Shown here one piece after another: positions 10,225 to 17,728 of a stretch of DNA of 64,000 nucleotides (the first letter of the stretch is position 1; each line of letters begins with the position of its first letter). A model generated the notes under the pieces. It did no database searches. It was not told the origin of the DNA and saw only the letters and a list, made by a program, of their open reading frames with translations. Source of the stretch: Sphingomonas metalli. GTDB lineage: Bacteria > Pseudomonadota > Alphaproteobacteria > Sphingomonadales > Sphingomonadaceae. The translations under genes were made by a program, and so were the position numbers. Location of the stretch: the NCBI RefSeq assembly GCF_014641735.1, contig NZ_BMIH01000001.1:372001-436000 (forward strand). The letters run 5' to 3'.

Positions 10225-10599
10225 TCAGCCCATCGACAGATTTTCGGACCCGACGCCGTAATAGCTCGCGACGCGATCGGCATAGGCCTGGTCGAAGACG
10301 GGGGCGTTGTTCGCCCAGCTCGGCCCGCCTTCCAGCAGCCGGCGGTCGATGGTGATGACGTAGAGGTCGCGCACCGGGTCGAACTGCAGAAGCTGGAACG
10401 GCACCGGATAGAAGCTCTTGCCCATGCCCAAAAAGCCGCCCAGCGACAGCACCGCGTGCGTCACCCGGCCCGAGCCCTTGTGGACCATGAAGGAATAGAC
10501 CGACCCGACCGCATCGCCGTCGCGGCTCTCGACCTTCACCGAATGCGCGACGTTCGACTGGATCAGGATCTGCGTGGGGGCATCGCTGGGGTTTGACAT
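10225..10599 (-). CDS. PRC-barrel domain protein
   Basis: 124 aa from ATG 10599 (an alternative ATG lies five codons upstream). The PRC-barrel core spans about residues 15-85: VKVESRDGDAVGSVYSFMVHKGSGRVTHAVLSLGGFLGMG and FQLLQFDPVRDLYVITIDR. The C-terminal tail contains the Tyr-rich DRVASYYGVG. PRC-barrel proteins of this type are cytoplasmic, often stress-induced, of unknown function. The promoter at 10628-10653 leaves a short leader. DUF3597 follows 19 bp downstream in the same unit. Confidence 0.82.
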   Translation of the reverse strand: MSNPSDAPTQILIQSNVAHSVKVESRDGDAVGSVYSFMVHKGSGRVTHAVLSLGGFLGMGKSFYPVPFQLLQFDPVRDLYVITIDRRLLEGGPSWANNAPVFDQAYADRVASYYGVGSENLSMG

Positions 10600-10627
10600 G
10601 CGTTCGGGCTCCATCTGTTGCCCGTCG

Positions 10628-10653
10628 AACCGGTGGCGCGGTCTGCCGGTTCC
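10628..10653 (-). promoter_or_regulatory. EcfG-type general stress promoter of the PRC-barrel/DUF3597 unit
   Basis: On the minus strand GGAAC (10653-10649), a 17-base spacer, then GGTT (10631-10628). This matches GGAAC-N16/17-CGTT at all but one position. Transcription would begin near 10620, 20 bases before the start codon. Confidence 0.6.
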
Positions 10654-10702
10654 ATGATCCTCGCGGGTTGAGCATCGCGAACGGCTTGCCTAGGCCGGCG
10701 GG

Positions 10703-11239
10703 ATGCGATCCCCCCTCCGACCCGCCCTCGTCCTCGTCGCACTGCTCGCCGCCGGCTGCGTGCCGCAGGTCGCTCCGCCGCCCGTCGCCACCCCCGGTCC
10801 GACCCCGACGCCCGCCGCGCCGCCGCCACCCCGGCCCCTGGCGCAGGACTGGCGGGACTGGCCGCGCACCCCGGGTGACTGGCGCTACGATGCGGCGACG
10901 GTCGTCGCGCGCTACGATGCACCGGACGGACGGCCGCTCCTGACCCTGGCATGCGACCGGGCGGCCCGGCGCATCACCGTCACCCGCCCCTCGGTTGCCG
11001 CGGCGGCGGCGCTGACCGTGCGGACGACCAGCACGGTGCGCGCCCTGGCGGTGCAGGCGCGCGCGCCCGCCGATGCGACGTCGCCGATCATGCTGGATGC
11101 GACGCTGGCCGCAGGCGACCGGCTGCTGGACGCGATGGCGTTCAGCCGCGGCACCTTCACCGTCGAACAGGCTGGCCAGTCGCCGCTCGTCCTGCCGGCC
11201 TGGGCGGAGGTGGGCCGCGTCGTACAGGACTGCCGCTGA
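10703..11239 (+). CDS. putative lipoprotein of unknown function
   Basis: 178 aa. The signal peptide ends in a lipobox, LLAAGC (Cys near residue 19), followed by a Pro/Thr/Ala-rich tether (about residues 20-47). The globular part starts at DWRDWPRTPGDWRYD, a pattern seen in a sphingomonad family with conserved W-R-D-W-P and GDW. Two further cysteines (LACDRAA and QDCR at the end) could form a disulfide. Residue +2 is Val, so outer-membrane sorting is likely. It is divergent from the PRC-barrel unit. No enzymatic motif is seen. Confidence 0.75.
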   Translation: MRSPLRPALVLVALLAAGCVPQVAPPPVATPGPTPTPAAPPPPRPLAQDWRDWPRTPGDWRYDAATVVARYDAPDGRPLLTLACDRAARRITVTRPSVAAAAALTVRTTSTVRALAVQARAPADATSPIMLDATLAAGDRLLDAMAFSRGTFTVEQAGQSPLVLPAWAEVGRVVQDCR

Positions 11240-11366
11240 GGGACATCACCGAAGAGCCAGCGATCCTCGTGCAGAATTCTTCTGATTACAAGTCTTGCAA
11301 CCACCCCCGTCATCGCTCACATTCCAGGTGTCGCCGGAGACGGCGGCATCTTGGCTATCAACAAGC

Positions 11367-11381
11367 GAAAGGAGGTGATCC
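11367..11381 (+). promoter_or_regulatory. extended Shine-Dalgarno sequence
   Basis: GAAAGGAGGTGATCC at about 11367-11381 is complementary to essentially the whole 3' end of 16S rRNA (GGATCACCTCCTTTC). It ends 2 bases before an ATG, and the GGAGG core is 7 bases away from it. Ordinary genes in the window have 4-6 matching bases. Confidence 0.75.
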
Positions 11382-11382
11382 G

Positions 11383-11439
11383 ATGTCTCATGGTTCAGCA
11401 ATGGGGTCGGTTCAGTTCGTTCGGGGGACCGGCTTCTAA
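11383..11439 (+). CDS. 18-codon ORF with near-perfect ribosome-binding site
   Basis: ATG 11383 to TAA 11437-11439 encodes an 18 aa peptide that ends in FVRGTGF. It directly follows the extended Shine-Dalgarno sequence. An overlapping +1-frame ORF from ATG 11390 runs to TGA 11542 (50 codons), but it uses codons rare in this genome (TTA, ATA, TCA), which argues against ordinary coding. The ORF may be a leader peptide, a small secreted peptide, or a ribosome-loading site in a small RNA. The short unit ends in a hairpin at 11554-11590. No family is recognised. Confidence 0.5.
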   Translation: MSHGSAMGSVQFVRGTGF

Positions 11440-11553
11440 AACCTTACGGCCGGCGCCGGGGGGTATCCTCCCCCAATCAACGGCGACGGAAAAGGTGATA
11501 GAGGCCCCATGGTCTCCCGGGCTGGAGCTCTCCGGCCGCTGACCATGTTTAGG

Positions 11554-11596
11554 GGTTGTCGGGCATTCCCGGGAGGGGTGCTCGGCAACCTCTTCT
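11554..11596 (+). terminator. hairpin, likely terminator of the short transcription unit
   Basis: GGTTGTCGGGCA (11554-11565) pairs with TGCTCGGCAACC (11579-11590) in a 12 bp stem with two G-U pairs, loop of 13 bases, followed by TCTTCTCAT. The T-tract is imperfect. It lies between the short ORF and the 3' end of the convergent hemerythrin gene and could serve both. Confidence 0.5.
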
Positions 11597-11639
11597 CATA
11601 TCCGGAGCAGGAGATCGGCCTCCCGCCGCCCCGGCTCTC

Positions 11640-12068
11640 TCACGCGGCGTACCGGCCCGGCGCAGCGGTCGGGATCATCGGGTAGAGCACGCTCTCCTCG
11701 CGCTCGATCCGCTTGCCGAGCGCCTGCATGATCCGCCGCGTTTCCATTCCGAAGGCGATCCACTCCCGGGCCATGCGCTCGGCCGACCAGTTGGCGATAT
11801 AGGCGCGGTAGCTGTCCGCGAGGTCGCCCATCTCCGCCGCGAACCGCGTCGCCATGGCCGATGCGCGGGGGTCCTGCCCCGTCTTGAGGCTGGGGTAGAG
11901 GAGCTTGTCCTCCTTCGCCAGATGCGCCAGGAGCTCGCGGGTCATATTCCACCGGATGCGGGCGATCCGCTCGGGCTCGGCGCGATCCTGCCCGATGGCC
12001 CCGAGAAGCTCGGCCGCCAGATCCATCAACGCCCTGTGTTCGGCCGACAAGGTCGCACGATCCAGCAT
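11640..12068 (-). CDS. hemerythrin HHE-domain protein
   Basis: 142 aa from ATG 12068, preceded by GGGAG 9 bases upstream; an in-frame ATG 48 bases earlier lacks a ribosome-binding site. It forms the expected helical bundle with likely iron ligands in SAEHRALMD, LLAHLAKEDKLLYP and the C-terminal EESVLYP block. Bacterial HHE proteins sense or carry O2/NO through a non-haem di-iron centre or act in iron and redox homeostasis. It stands alone between the short unit and fumarase. The role is not more precise from sequence. Confidence 0.8.
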   Translation of the reverse strand: MLDRATLSAEHRALMDLAAELLGAIGQDRAEPERIARIRWNMTRELLAHLAKEDKLLYPSLKTGQDPRASAMATRFAAEMGDLADSYRAYIANWSAERMAREWIAFGMETRRIMQALGKRIEREESVLYPMIPTAAPGRYAA

Positions 12069-12157
12069 GACCGACACTCCCGGTCCGGTGACGGCCCAGT
12101 CCGTCACCGCAAGCATGCTGGATAGTATACCCTGCTTTCCATCGGGTTAAGCGACGG

Positions 12158-13678
12158 TCAGACCGGCTGGAGCAGCCCCTCGCGCGCGATCTTGTCGCGC
12201 CACACCAGCGGCGCGAGCGTGTGGACGTTCTGCCCCTCCGCATCGACCGCGACCGTCACGGGGAAGTCGGCGACCTCGAATTCGTAGATGGCTTCCATGC
12301 CCAGATCCTCGAAGCCGACGACCTTGCTCCCCTTGATCGCCCGCGCGACCAGATACGCCGCCCCGCCCACCGCCATCAGATAGGCGCTCCTGTGATCGCG
12401 GATCGCCTCCGTCGCGGCCGGACCGCGTTCGGCCTTGCCGACCATCGCGAGCAGACCCTGTTCGAGCATCATGCGCGTGAACTTGTCCATCCGGGTGGCG
12501 GTGGTGGGGCCGGCCGGGCCGACCACCTCCTCGCCGACCGGATCGACCGGGCCGACATAATAGATCACCCGCCCCCGGAACTCGACCGGCAGCGGCTCGC
12601 CGCGCGCCAGCATGTCGGCGATCCGCTTGTGGGCGGCGTCGCGCCCGGTCAGCATCTTGCCGTTGAGCAGCAGCCGGTCGCCATGCTTCCAGCTCTGCAC
12701 CACCTCCGGCGTCAGCGTGTCGAGATCGACGCGCTTGGCGGCGGCGTCAGGCTTCCAGTCGACCTTCGGCCATTCGTCGAGCTTCGGCGCCTCCAGATAG
12801 GCGGGGCCGGTGCCGTCGAGGGTGAAGTGCGCGTGGCGGGTCGCAGCGCAATTGGGGATCATCGCCACCGGCTTCGACGCGGCATGGGTCGGCCAGTCGA
12901 GGATCTTGACGTCGAGGATGGTCGACAGGCCGCCCAGCCCCTGCGCCCCGATGCCGAGCGCGTTGACCTTGTCGAACAGCTCGATGCGCAGCGCTTCCAG
13001 ATCGTTCCTCGGCCCGCGCGCCTTGAGCTGGCCCATGTCGATCGCGCCCATCAGCGACTCCTTGGCGAGCAGCATCGCCTTTTCCGCCGTGCCGCCAATG
13101 CCGATGCCCAGCATGCCGGGCGGGCACCAGCCCGCACCCATCTGGGGCACCATCTCCAGCACCCAGTCGACGATCGAATCGCTGGGATTCATCATCTTGA
13201 ACTTCGACTTGTTCTCCGACCCGCCGCCCTTCGCGGCGACGTCGACGCTCACCGTCGCGCCCGGCACCATCTCGACGTGAAGGACGGACGGGGTGTTGTC
13301 GCGGGTATTGCGCCGGGTGAAGGCGGGATCGGCGAGGATCGAGGCGCGCAGCTTGTTCTCCGGGTGGAGATAGGCGCGGCGCACGCCCTCGTCGACGACC
13401 TCCTGCAACGACCGGTCGCCCGACAGCCGGCAATCCTGGCCCCACTTGACGAAGACGGTGACGATGCCGGTGTCCTGGCAGATCGGCCGGTGGCCCTCGG
13501 CGCACATCCGGCTGTTGGTCAGGATCTGGGCGATCGCGTCCTTCGCCGCGGGGCTCCGCTCGGCCTCATAGGCCTCGCCGAGCGCCCGGATGTAATCCAT
13601 CGGATGATAGTAGCTGATGAACTGGAGCGCGTCGGCCACGCTCTCGATCAGGTCGGCGTCGCGGATGATCGTGGTCAT
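12158..13678 (-). CDS. fumA: class I (Fe-S) fumarate hydratase
   Basis: 506 aa from ATG 13678. It interconverts fumarate and malate in the TCA cycle. It is the oxygen-sensitive [4Fe-4S] class: the alpha-type N-terminal domain and beta-type C-terminal domain are fused. Candidate cluster cysteines lie in RMCAEGHRPICQDTG (about residues 58-72), AGWCPPG and MIPNCAATRH. The beta domain has YYVGPVDP and GPTTATRMD. Upstream ATG codons extend the frame but lie in non-conserved, Arg-rich sequence; MGRRMTTI is the nearest alternative. It is a single-gene unit. Confidence 0.93.
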   Translation of the reverse strand: MTTIIRDADLIESVADALQFISYYHPMDYIRALGEAYEAERSPAAKDAIAQILTNSRMCAEGHRPICQDTGIVTVFVKWGQDCRLSGDRSLQEVVDEGVRRAYLHPENKLRASILADPAFTRRNTRDNTPSVLHVEMVPGATVSVDVAAKGGGSENKSKFKMMNPSDSIVDWVLEMVPQMGAGWCPPGMLGIGIGGTAEKAMLLAKESLMGAIDMGQLKARGPRNDLEALRIELFDKVNALGIGAQGLGGLSTILDVKILDWPTHAASKPVAMIPNCAATRHAHFTLDGTGPAYLEAPKLDEWPKVDWKPDAAAKRVDLDTLTPEVVQSWKHGDRLLLNGKMLTGRDAAHKRIADMLARGEPLPVEFRGRVIYYVGPVDPVGEEVVGPAGPTTATRMDKFTRMMLEQGLLAMVGKAERGPAATEAIRDHRSAYLMAVGGAAYLVARAIKGSKVVGFEDLGMEAIYEFEVADFPVTVAVDAEGQNVHTLAPLVWRDKIAREGLLQPV

Positions 13679-13937
13679 GCGCCGCCCCATGCGCCAGCGC
13701 GCGGCGCGACGCAATCCGGCGGCGCGGTTGACCCGAGGCTTGAAAACGGGACAAGATGCTTCATGACCCGCGTCGTCGCCTCGCAACAAGCCTGCCGCCC
13801 TTTCGAGGCGCCGGACGGCGTGGACGCGAAGGATCGCCGGCCGGACTGACGCCGGCCGTCCCGACGCCCCACCTCTCTCCCCGCCCGTACCGGCGGGGGT
13901 CACCGTTCCGGGCGGGCCTACCGATCGGAACCTGTTT

Positions 13938-14369
13938 ATGTCTTTCGAGCCGCTCGACGAGGCCGCGATCGCCCGGATCGCCACGGGCCTTCTGTCCGCC
14001 ACCCTCCCCAAGGCCGAATGGACCCATGCCGCGCATTTCGCCGCCGCGCTCTGGATCCTGCGCCACCGTCCCGACGCAGCGGATGCGATGCCGGACGTGA
14101 TCCGGACCTACAATGTCGCGACCGGCGGCGTGAACAGCGATATGGCGGGCTATCACGAGACGATCACCCGCGCCTCGATGCGCGTCGCCGCGCGGTGGCT
14201 CGCCGGTTACCCGGAGGAAAGACCGCTCGCCGACATCCTCGCGGCGCTGCTCGATTCGCCCTATGGACGCTCCGACTGGCTGCTGGCCCATTGGAGCCGC
14301 GAGCGCCTGTTCGGCGCGGAGGCCCGACGGCGCTGGGTCGAACCTGACCTGACGCCGCTTCCGGCCTGA
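13938..14369 (+). CDS. conserved protein of unknown function
   Basis: 143 aa, predominantly helical, no signal peptide or membrane segment. It has the conserved block LPKAEWTHAAHFAAALWIL (about residues 24-42), then YNVATGG and GYHETITRAS, followed by DSPYGRSDWLLAHWSRERLF near the C-terminus. The His residues of WTHAAH and GYHETI resemble a metal or substrate site, but I know no activity for this family. The CGGAACCTGTTT before the ATG gives a weak ribosome-binding site. It sits alone between fumarase and the GGDEF-EAL gene. Confidence 0.7.
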   Translation: MSFEPLDEAAIARIATGLLSATLPKAEWTHAAHFAAALWILRHRPDAADAMPDVIRTYNVATGGVNSDMAGYHETITRASMRVAARWLAGYPEERPLADILAALLDSPYGRSDWLLAHWSRERLFGAEARRRWVEPDLTPLPA

Positions 14370-14390
14370 CGACGGATCTTAGCCTCAATC

Positions 14391-14409
14391 AGTGAACGCG
14401 GCGTTCACT
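14391..14409. promoter_or_regulatory. 19 bp perfect palindrome, operator-like
   Basis: AGTGAACGCGGCGTTCACT is a perfect 9-1-9 inverted repeat 46 bp before the ATG of the GGDEF-EAL-PilZ gene. Its size and TGAAC/GTTCA half-sites resemble TetR-family operators. No regulator gene is adjacent. Confidence 0.45.
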
Positions 14410-14455
14410 ACATGTGCAGGCCCGGTCGTAACGCATCCGGTTCTACAGGCCGGCC

Positions 14456-17062
14456 ATGGCTATACGTTCCCGTATCGATCCGGCTCCGTCGCGCGCGCCC
14501 ATCGCCGTCCTGCTCGGCGTAGTGCCGGATCAGGAGGACGATGGCGAGCTTGCACGCGACCGGCTGGAGCAGGTCGCCGCAGCCTGGCCGATGGCCGCGT
14601 CGGTCCAGGGGATCGCGGCCATCGCCGCCTGTCTTGCTACCGGCTGGAGCGTCGCGGCGCTTCTCCTGTCGGTGCTGCTGGCGATCGCCTCCGCCGCGAC
14701 CTTCGCACTGGTGCGGCTGGTGCCCGACAGCTGGCGCCCCCATCACCGGGCCCAGGGCCTGTCCGCAGCGGCGGTCGTGATCGCCGGCACCCAACTCTCG
14801 CTCCTCTGGATGACGAGCGGCGCCGAGCCGGGCAGCGGCCGCTTCGCCGCGACCGTGCTGCTGGCCGGAGCGACCGGACTGTCGGGCCTGGCGATCCATG
14901 CGGTGCGGGCAGCGCTGCTCAGCTTCGGCGGCGGCCTGATCCTCGCCCTCGCTGCCTTCACCACCGCGCCACTGGTCGTGGCGGAGGCGGCCGCGCTGCT
15001 CGTCGTCCTCGCCTTCGCGACGCTGCGTCTCGCCAATGTCGACCGCGCGACCCTGCGGGCTGCGGTCGCCCGCAGCGGCGAGGGTCGGCAGGCGGTGAAG
15101 ATGGTCGCCGAATTCGAGGGGCACGGCACCGGCTGGTTCTGGGAGACGGACCGTCAGGGCCGCGTCACCTATCTGTCGGCCAAGGTCGCCGCCGAGATCG
15201 CCGAACATGACGATCCGCCCATGGGCCGCCTGCTGACCGACGTCTTCCGCATGGACAGTGCGGCACCGGGCACCGAGCGGACGCTCGCCTTCCACATGTC
15301 GTCGCGCACCTCCTTTTCCGACTATTCCGTCTGCGCCGCCACCGACCGCGACGGGGCACGCTGGTGGTCGATCTCCGGCCGTCCGGTGGTCGACGGGCTC
15401 GGCCGCTTCCAGGGGTTCATCGGATCGGGCGCCGACCTGACCGAGAAGCGCCGGTCCGAGGCGGAAATCACCCGGCTGGCGCTGTTCGACAGCCTGACCG
15501 GACTGGCCAACCGCCAGCGCATGCGGCTGTCGCTCGACAAGACGCTGGCGCAGATCGCCGGACACAATCGGCCGGCCAGCCTGTTCCTGATGGATCTCGA
15601 CCGGTTCAAGTCGGTCAACGACACGCTGGGGCATCAGGCGGGCGACACGCTGCTCAAGCAGGTCGCGCATCGTCTCCAGCGGGTGGTCGGCGAATCGGGC
15701 CTGGTGGGTCGGCTGGGCGGCGACGAATTCCAGGTGCTGCTGCCGGGCACGGATGCGCGCGAGACGCTCGCGACGCTCGCCCGCGCGCTGATCGATGCGC
15801 TGTCCCAGCCCTATCAGATCAAGGACACCCAGGTCAGCATCGGCTGCTCGATCGGCATCGCCATCGCGCCGCACGACGGCGAGGACGCCGAGACGCTGAT
15901 CCGCAATGCCGATCTCGCCCTCTACGCCGCCAAGGGCGACGGACGGGGCGTCCACCGCTTCTACTCGCAGGAGATGCTGGCCGGCGCCAAGCATCGCCAG
16001 CAGCTGGAAGACGATCTGCGCGCCGCGATCGGCGCCGGCGACTTCCATCTCTGCTATCAGCCGGTGGTCAGCACCGCCGACGCGCAGATCGTCGGCTATG
16101 AGGCGCTGGTCCGCTGGACCCATGCCAAGCGCGGCCTCGTCTCGCCGGCGGAATTCATCCCCGTCGCCGAGGAATGCGGGCTGATCGAGGCCCTGGGCGA
16201 ATGGGTGATGCGTACCGCCTGCACCGAAGCCGCACGCTGGCCGGCCAACGTGCGCGTCGCGGTCAATGTCTCGCCGGTCCAGTTCGCCAATCCCAACCTG
16301 CCCAACATCATCGCCAGCGCCCTCGCCCATTCGGGGCTCGCGGCGGCGCGGCTGGAGCTGGAGATCACCGAAGGCGTCTTCCTCAACGAGAGCAGCGCCA
16401 CCGACCAGATGTTCAAGGCCCTGAAGGGCCTCGGCGTCCGCCTCGCGCTCGACGATTTCGGCACCGGCTATTCCTCGCTCGGCTATCTGCGCTCGGCGCC
16501 CTTCGACAAGATCAAGATCGACCAGTCGTTCGTCCGCGGCATCGCCCAGCCGGACAGCCGCAACGCGGCGATCATCAAGGCGATCGTCACGCTCGCCGAC
16601 ACGCTGGGGATGGAGACCACCGCGGAGGGGGTCGAGATCCAGGACGAGATCGAGCTGGTCCGCGATCTCGGCTGCAGCCACATCCAGGGCTTCGTCTATG
16701 GCAGACCGACCCGCGCCGAGGTCGTCGAGGGCTCTTTGAGCAAGGGCGAGGTGATCGCGCGGCCGGTCGGCTTCCGCGTCAGCCGCGCGCCGCGGACGCG
16801 CATCCTCCGCTCCGCCCAGGTCGTCGCCAAGGGCAAGCGGCGCGACGTGCGGCTGCGCAACATCTCGTCTCGCGGGGCGATGATCGACGGGATCAAGCTG
16901 GACGACGATATCGGGCTGGACCTGCTGATCGACCTGGTCGAGGACCGCATGATCGAGGCACAGGTCCGCTGGGCGCAGGACGGCCGTGCGGGCCTCAGCT
17001 TCGCCGAGGCTATCGACGTCAACGATCTGACCGGCGGCATGGCGGCGCGCCGCGCCGGTTGA
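14456..17062 (+). CDS. GGDEF-EAL-PilZ membrane protein (cyclic di-GMP turnover)
   Basis: 868 aa. Hydrophobic helices lie between about residues 45 and 195, a PAS-like sensor (WFWETDRQGRVTYLS) at about 220-330, then GGDEF (LTGLANR near 345, intact GGDEF near 420), EAL (intact YEALVRW near 547, DDFGTGYSS near 666) and a C-terminal PilZ-like domain (about 785-865, RRDVRLRNISSRGAMIDG). Both catalytic signatures are intact, so both c-di-GMP synthesis and hydrolysis are possible; which one dominates is unknown. The PilZ domain could give product feedback. A perfect palindrome upstream suggests control by a repressor. Confidence 0.92.
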   Translation: MAIRSRIDPAPSRAPIAVLLGVVPDQEDDGELARDRLEQVAAAWPMAASVQGIAAIAACLATGWSVAALLLSVLLAIASAATFALVRLVPDSWRPHHRAQGLSAAAVVIAGTQLSLLWMTSGAEPGSGRFAATVLLAGATGLSGLAIHAVRAALLSFGGGLILALAAFTTAPLVVAEAAALLVVLAFATLRLANVDRATLRAAVARSGEGRQAVKMVAEFEGHGTGWFWETDRQGRVTYLSAKVAAEIAEHDDPPMGRLLTDVFRMDSAAPGTERTLAFHMSSRTSFSDYSVCAATDRDGARWWSISGRPVVDGLGRFQGFIGSGADLTEKRRSEAEITRLALFDSLTGLANRQRMRLSLDKTLAQIAGHNRPASLFLMDLDRFKSVNDTLGHQAGDTLLKQVAHRLQRVVGESGLVGRLGGDEFQVLLPGTDARETLATLARALIDALSQPYQIKDTQVSIGCSIGIAIAPHDGEDAETLIRNADLALYAAKGDGRGVHRFYSQEMLAGAKHRQQLEDDLRAAIGAGDFHLCYQPVVSTADAQIVGYEALVRWTHAKRGLVSPAEFIPVAEECGLIEALGEWVMRTACTEAARWPANVRVAVNVSPVQFANPNLPNIIASALAHSGLAAARLELEITEGVFLNESSATDQMFKALKGLGVRLALDDFGTGYSSLGYLRSAPFDKIKIDQSFVRGIAQPDSRNAAIIKAIVTLADTLGMETTAEGVEIQDEIELVRDLGCSHIQGFVYGRPTRAEVVEGSLSKGEVIARPVGFRVSRAPRTRILRSAQVVAKGKRRDVRLRNISSRGAMIDGIKLDDDIGLDLLIDLVEDRMIEAQVRWAQDGRAGLSFAEAIDVNDLTGGMAARRAG

Positions 17063-17131
17063 TCCGGCATCACCCCAATGCTTGTGAGGCAACCCGGCGG
17101 ACGGTAGCATCTCCTTGTAAGATAGGGGAGA

Positions 17132-17386
17132 ATGATGATGCTGTTGATCGCCCTTGTGACGGCCGCCGCCATGCAGGCCATGCCGGCTCCGGCGCCGACG
17201 GCCGCTCCCGCCGCCAGGGACAAGAAGATCTGCCGCCGCGACACCAGCATCGGCAGCCGGCTCGACGTGGTGAAGACCTGCAAGACCGCCGCCGAATGGG
17301 AGGCCTATAACGCGGCCGTCGCGCGGCTGGAAAACCGGCGCTCCGACGTCACCGGCAGCTCCGGTCGGATCGGGCGCGATCGCTGA
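17132..17386 (+). CDS. small exported protein with a cysteine pair
   Basis: 84 aa with a signal peptide (MMMLLIALVTAAAMQAMPAP) and a mature part carrying KKICRRDTSIGSRL and KTCKTAAEWEAYN. The two cysteines 18 residues apart probably form a disulfide. Small exported proteins of this C-R-R-x-T-x-x-G-S-R pattern recur in sphingomonads; the function is unknown. Three successive ATG codons (17132, 17135, 17138) make the start uncertain by two residues. GGGGAGA precedes them. Confidence 0.72.
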   Translation: MMMLLIALVTAAAMQAMPAPAPTAAPAARDKKICRRDTSIGSRLDVVKTCKTAAEWEAYNAAVARLENRRSDVTGSSGRIGRDR

Positions 17387-17728
17387 TTTGCGTTCAAAAA
17401 AATTTGCGTTCCACACCTGTTCTCTTGCGCTTCCCGGAAGCGGCGGAGAAACGCGCGTCGCTCGCCGCGCAGCTTCGAACCCTGCGCGCGGCTTGCCGCA
17501 ACCGGGCGTTTATCCACTTGCCCGCCGACGCCATTTGCACAATCAGTAGCGTCAGGGGCCGGCAACGGACCCAATAACTGGTGTGTTCGTTCAGAAGATC
17601 GACGGCGACGCAGGCGATGGCCGGTCGACGAAGGACCCGTTTTGTTCTGCCCGCGACAGTGTTTGCGTGCTAAAAGGACGGACGGCCCCGATTCGAACGG
17701 ATAGAGAACGTAAGGACTTGGGCAGACG
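17387..17728. other. 342 bp upstream region of nrdA
   Basis: No convincing gene. It begins with a 10 bp direct repeat ATTTGCGTTC (17386-17395 and 17402-17411, period 16) separated by an A-tract. I see no clear NrdR box (consensus ACAC-AT-rich) and no EcfG promoter. AAGGA lies 14 bases before the first nrdA ATG. Confidence 0.4.

Noticed and set aside
11390..11542. 50-codon ORF overlapping the 18-codon ORF in the +1 frame
   Set aside because: Rare codons (TTA, ATA, TCA), no ribosome-binding site of its own in the right place and no recognisable protein pattern; kept only as a frameshift possibility.
14408..17416. 1002-codon minus-strand open frame opposite the GGDEF-EAL-PilZ gene
   Set aside because: It is a shadow of the real gene: low-complexity Arg/Asp/His/Gly-rich translation, no domain, and it covers intergenic DNA and the next gene as well.
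17387..17728. NrdR box upstream of nrdA
   Set aside because: No ACAC-AT-rich 16-mer pair found by eye; the region is GC-rich except for the A-tract repeat.
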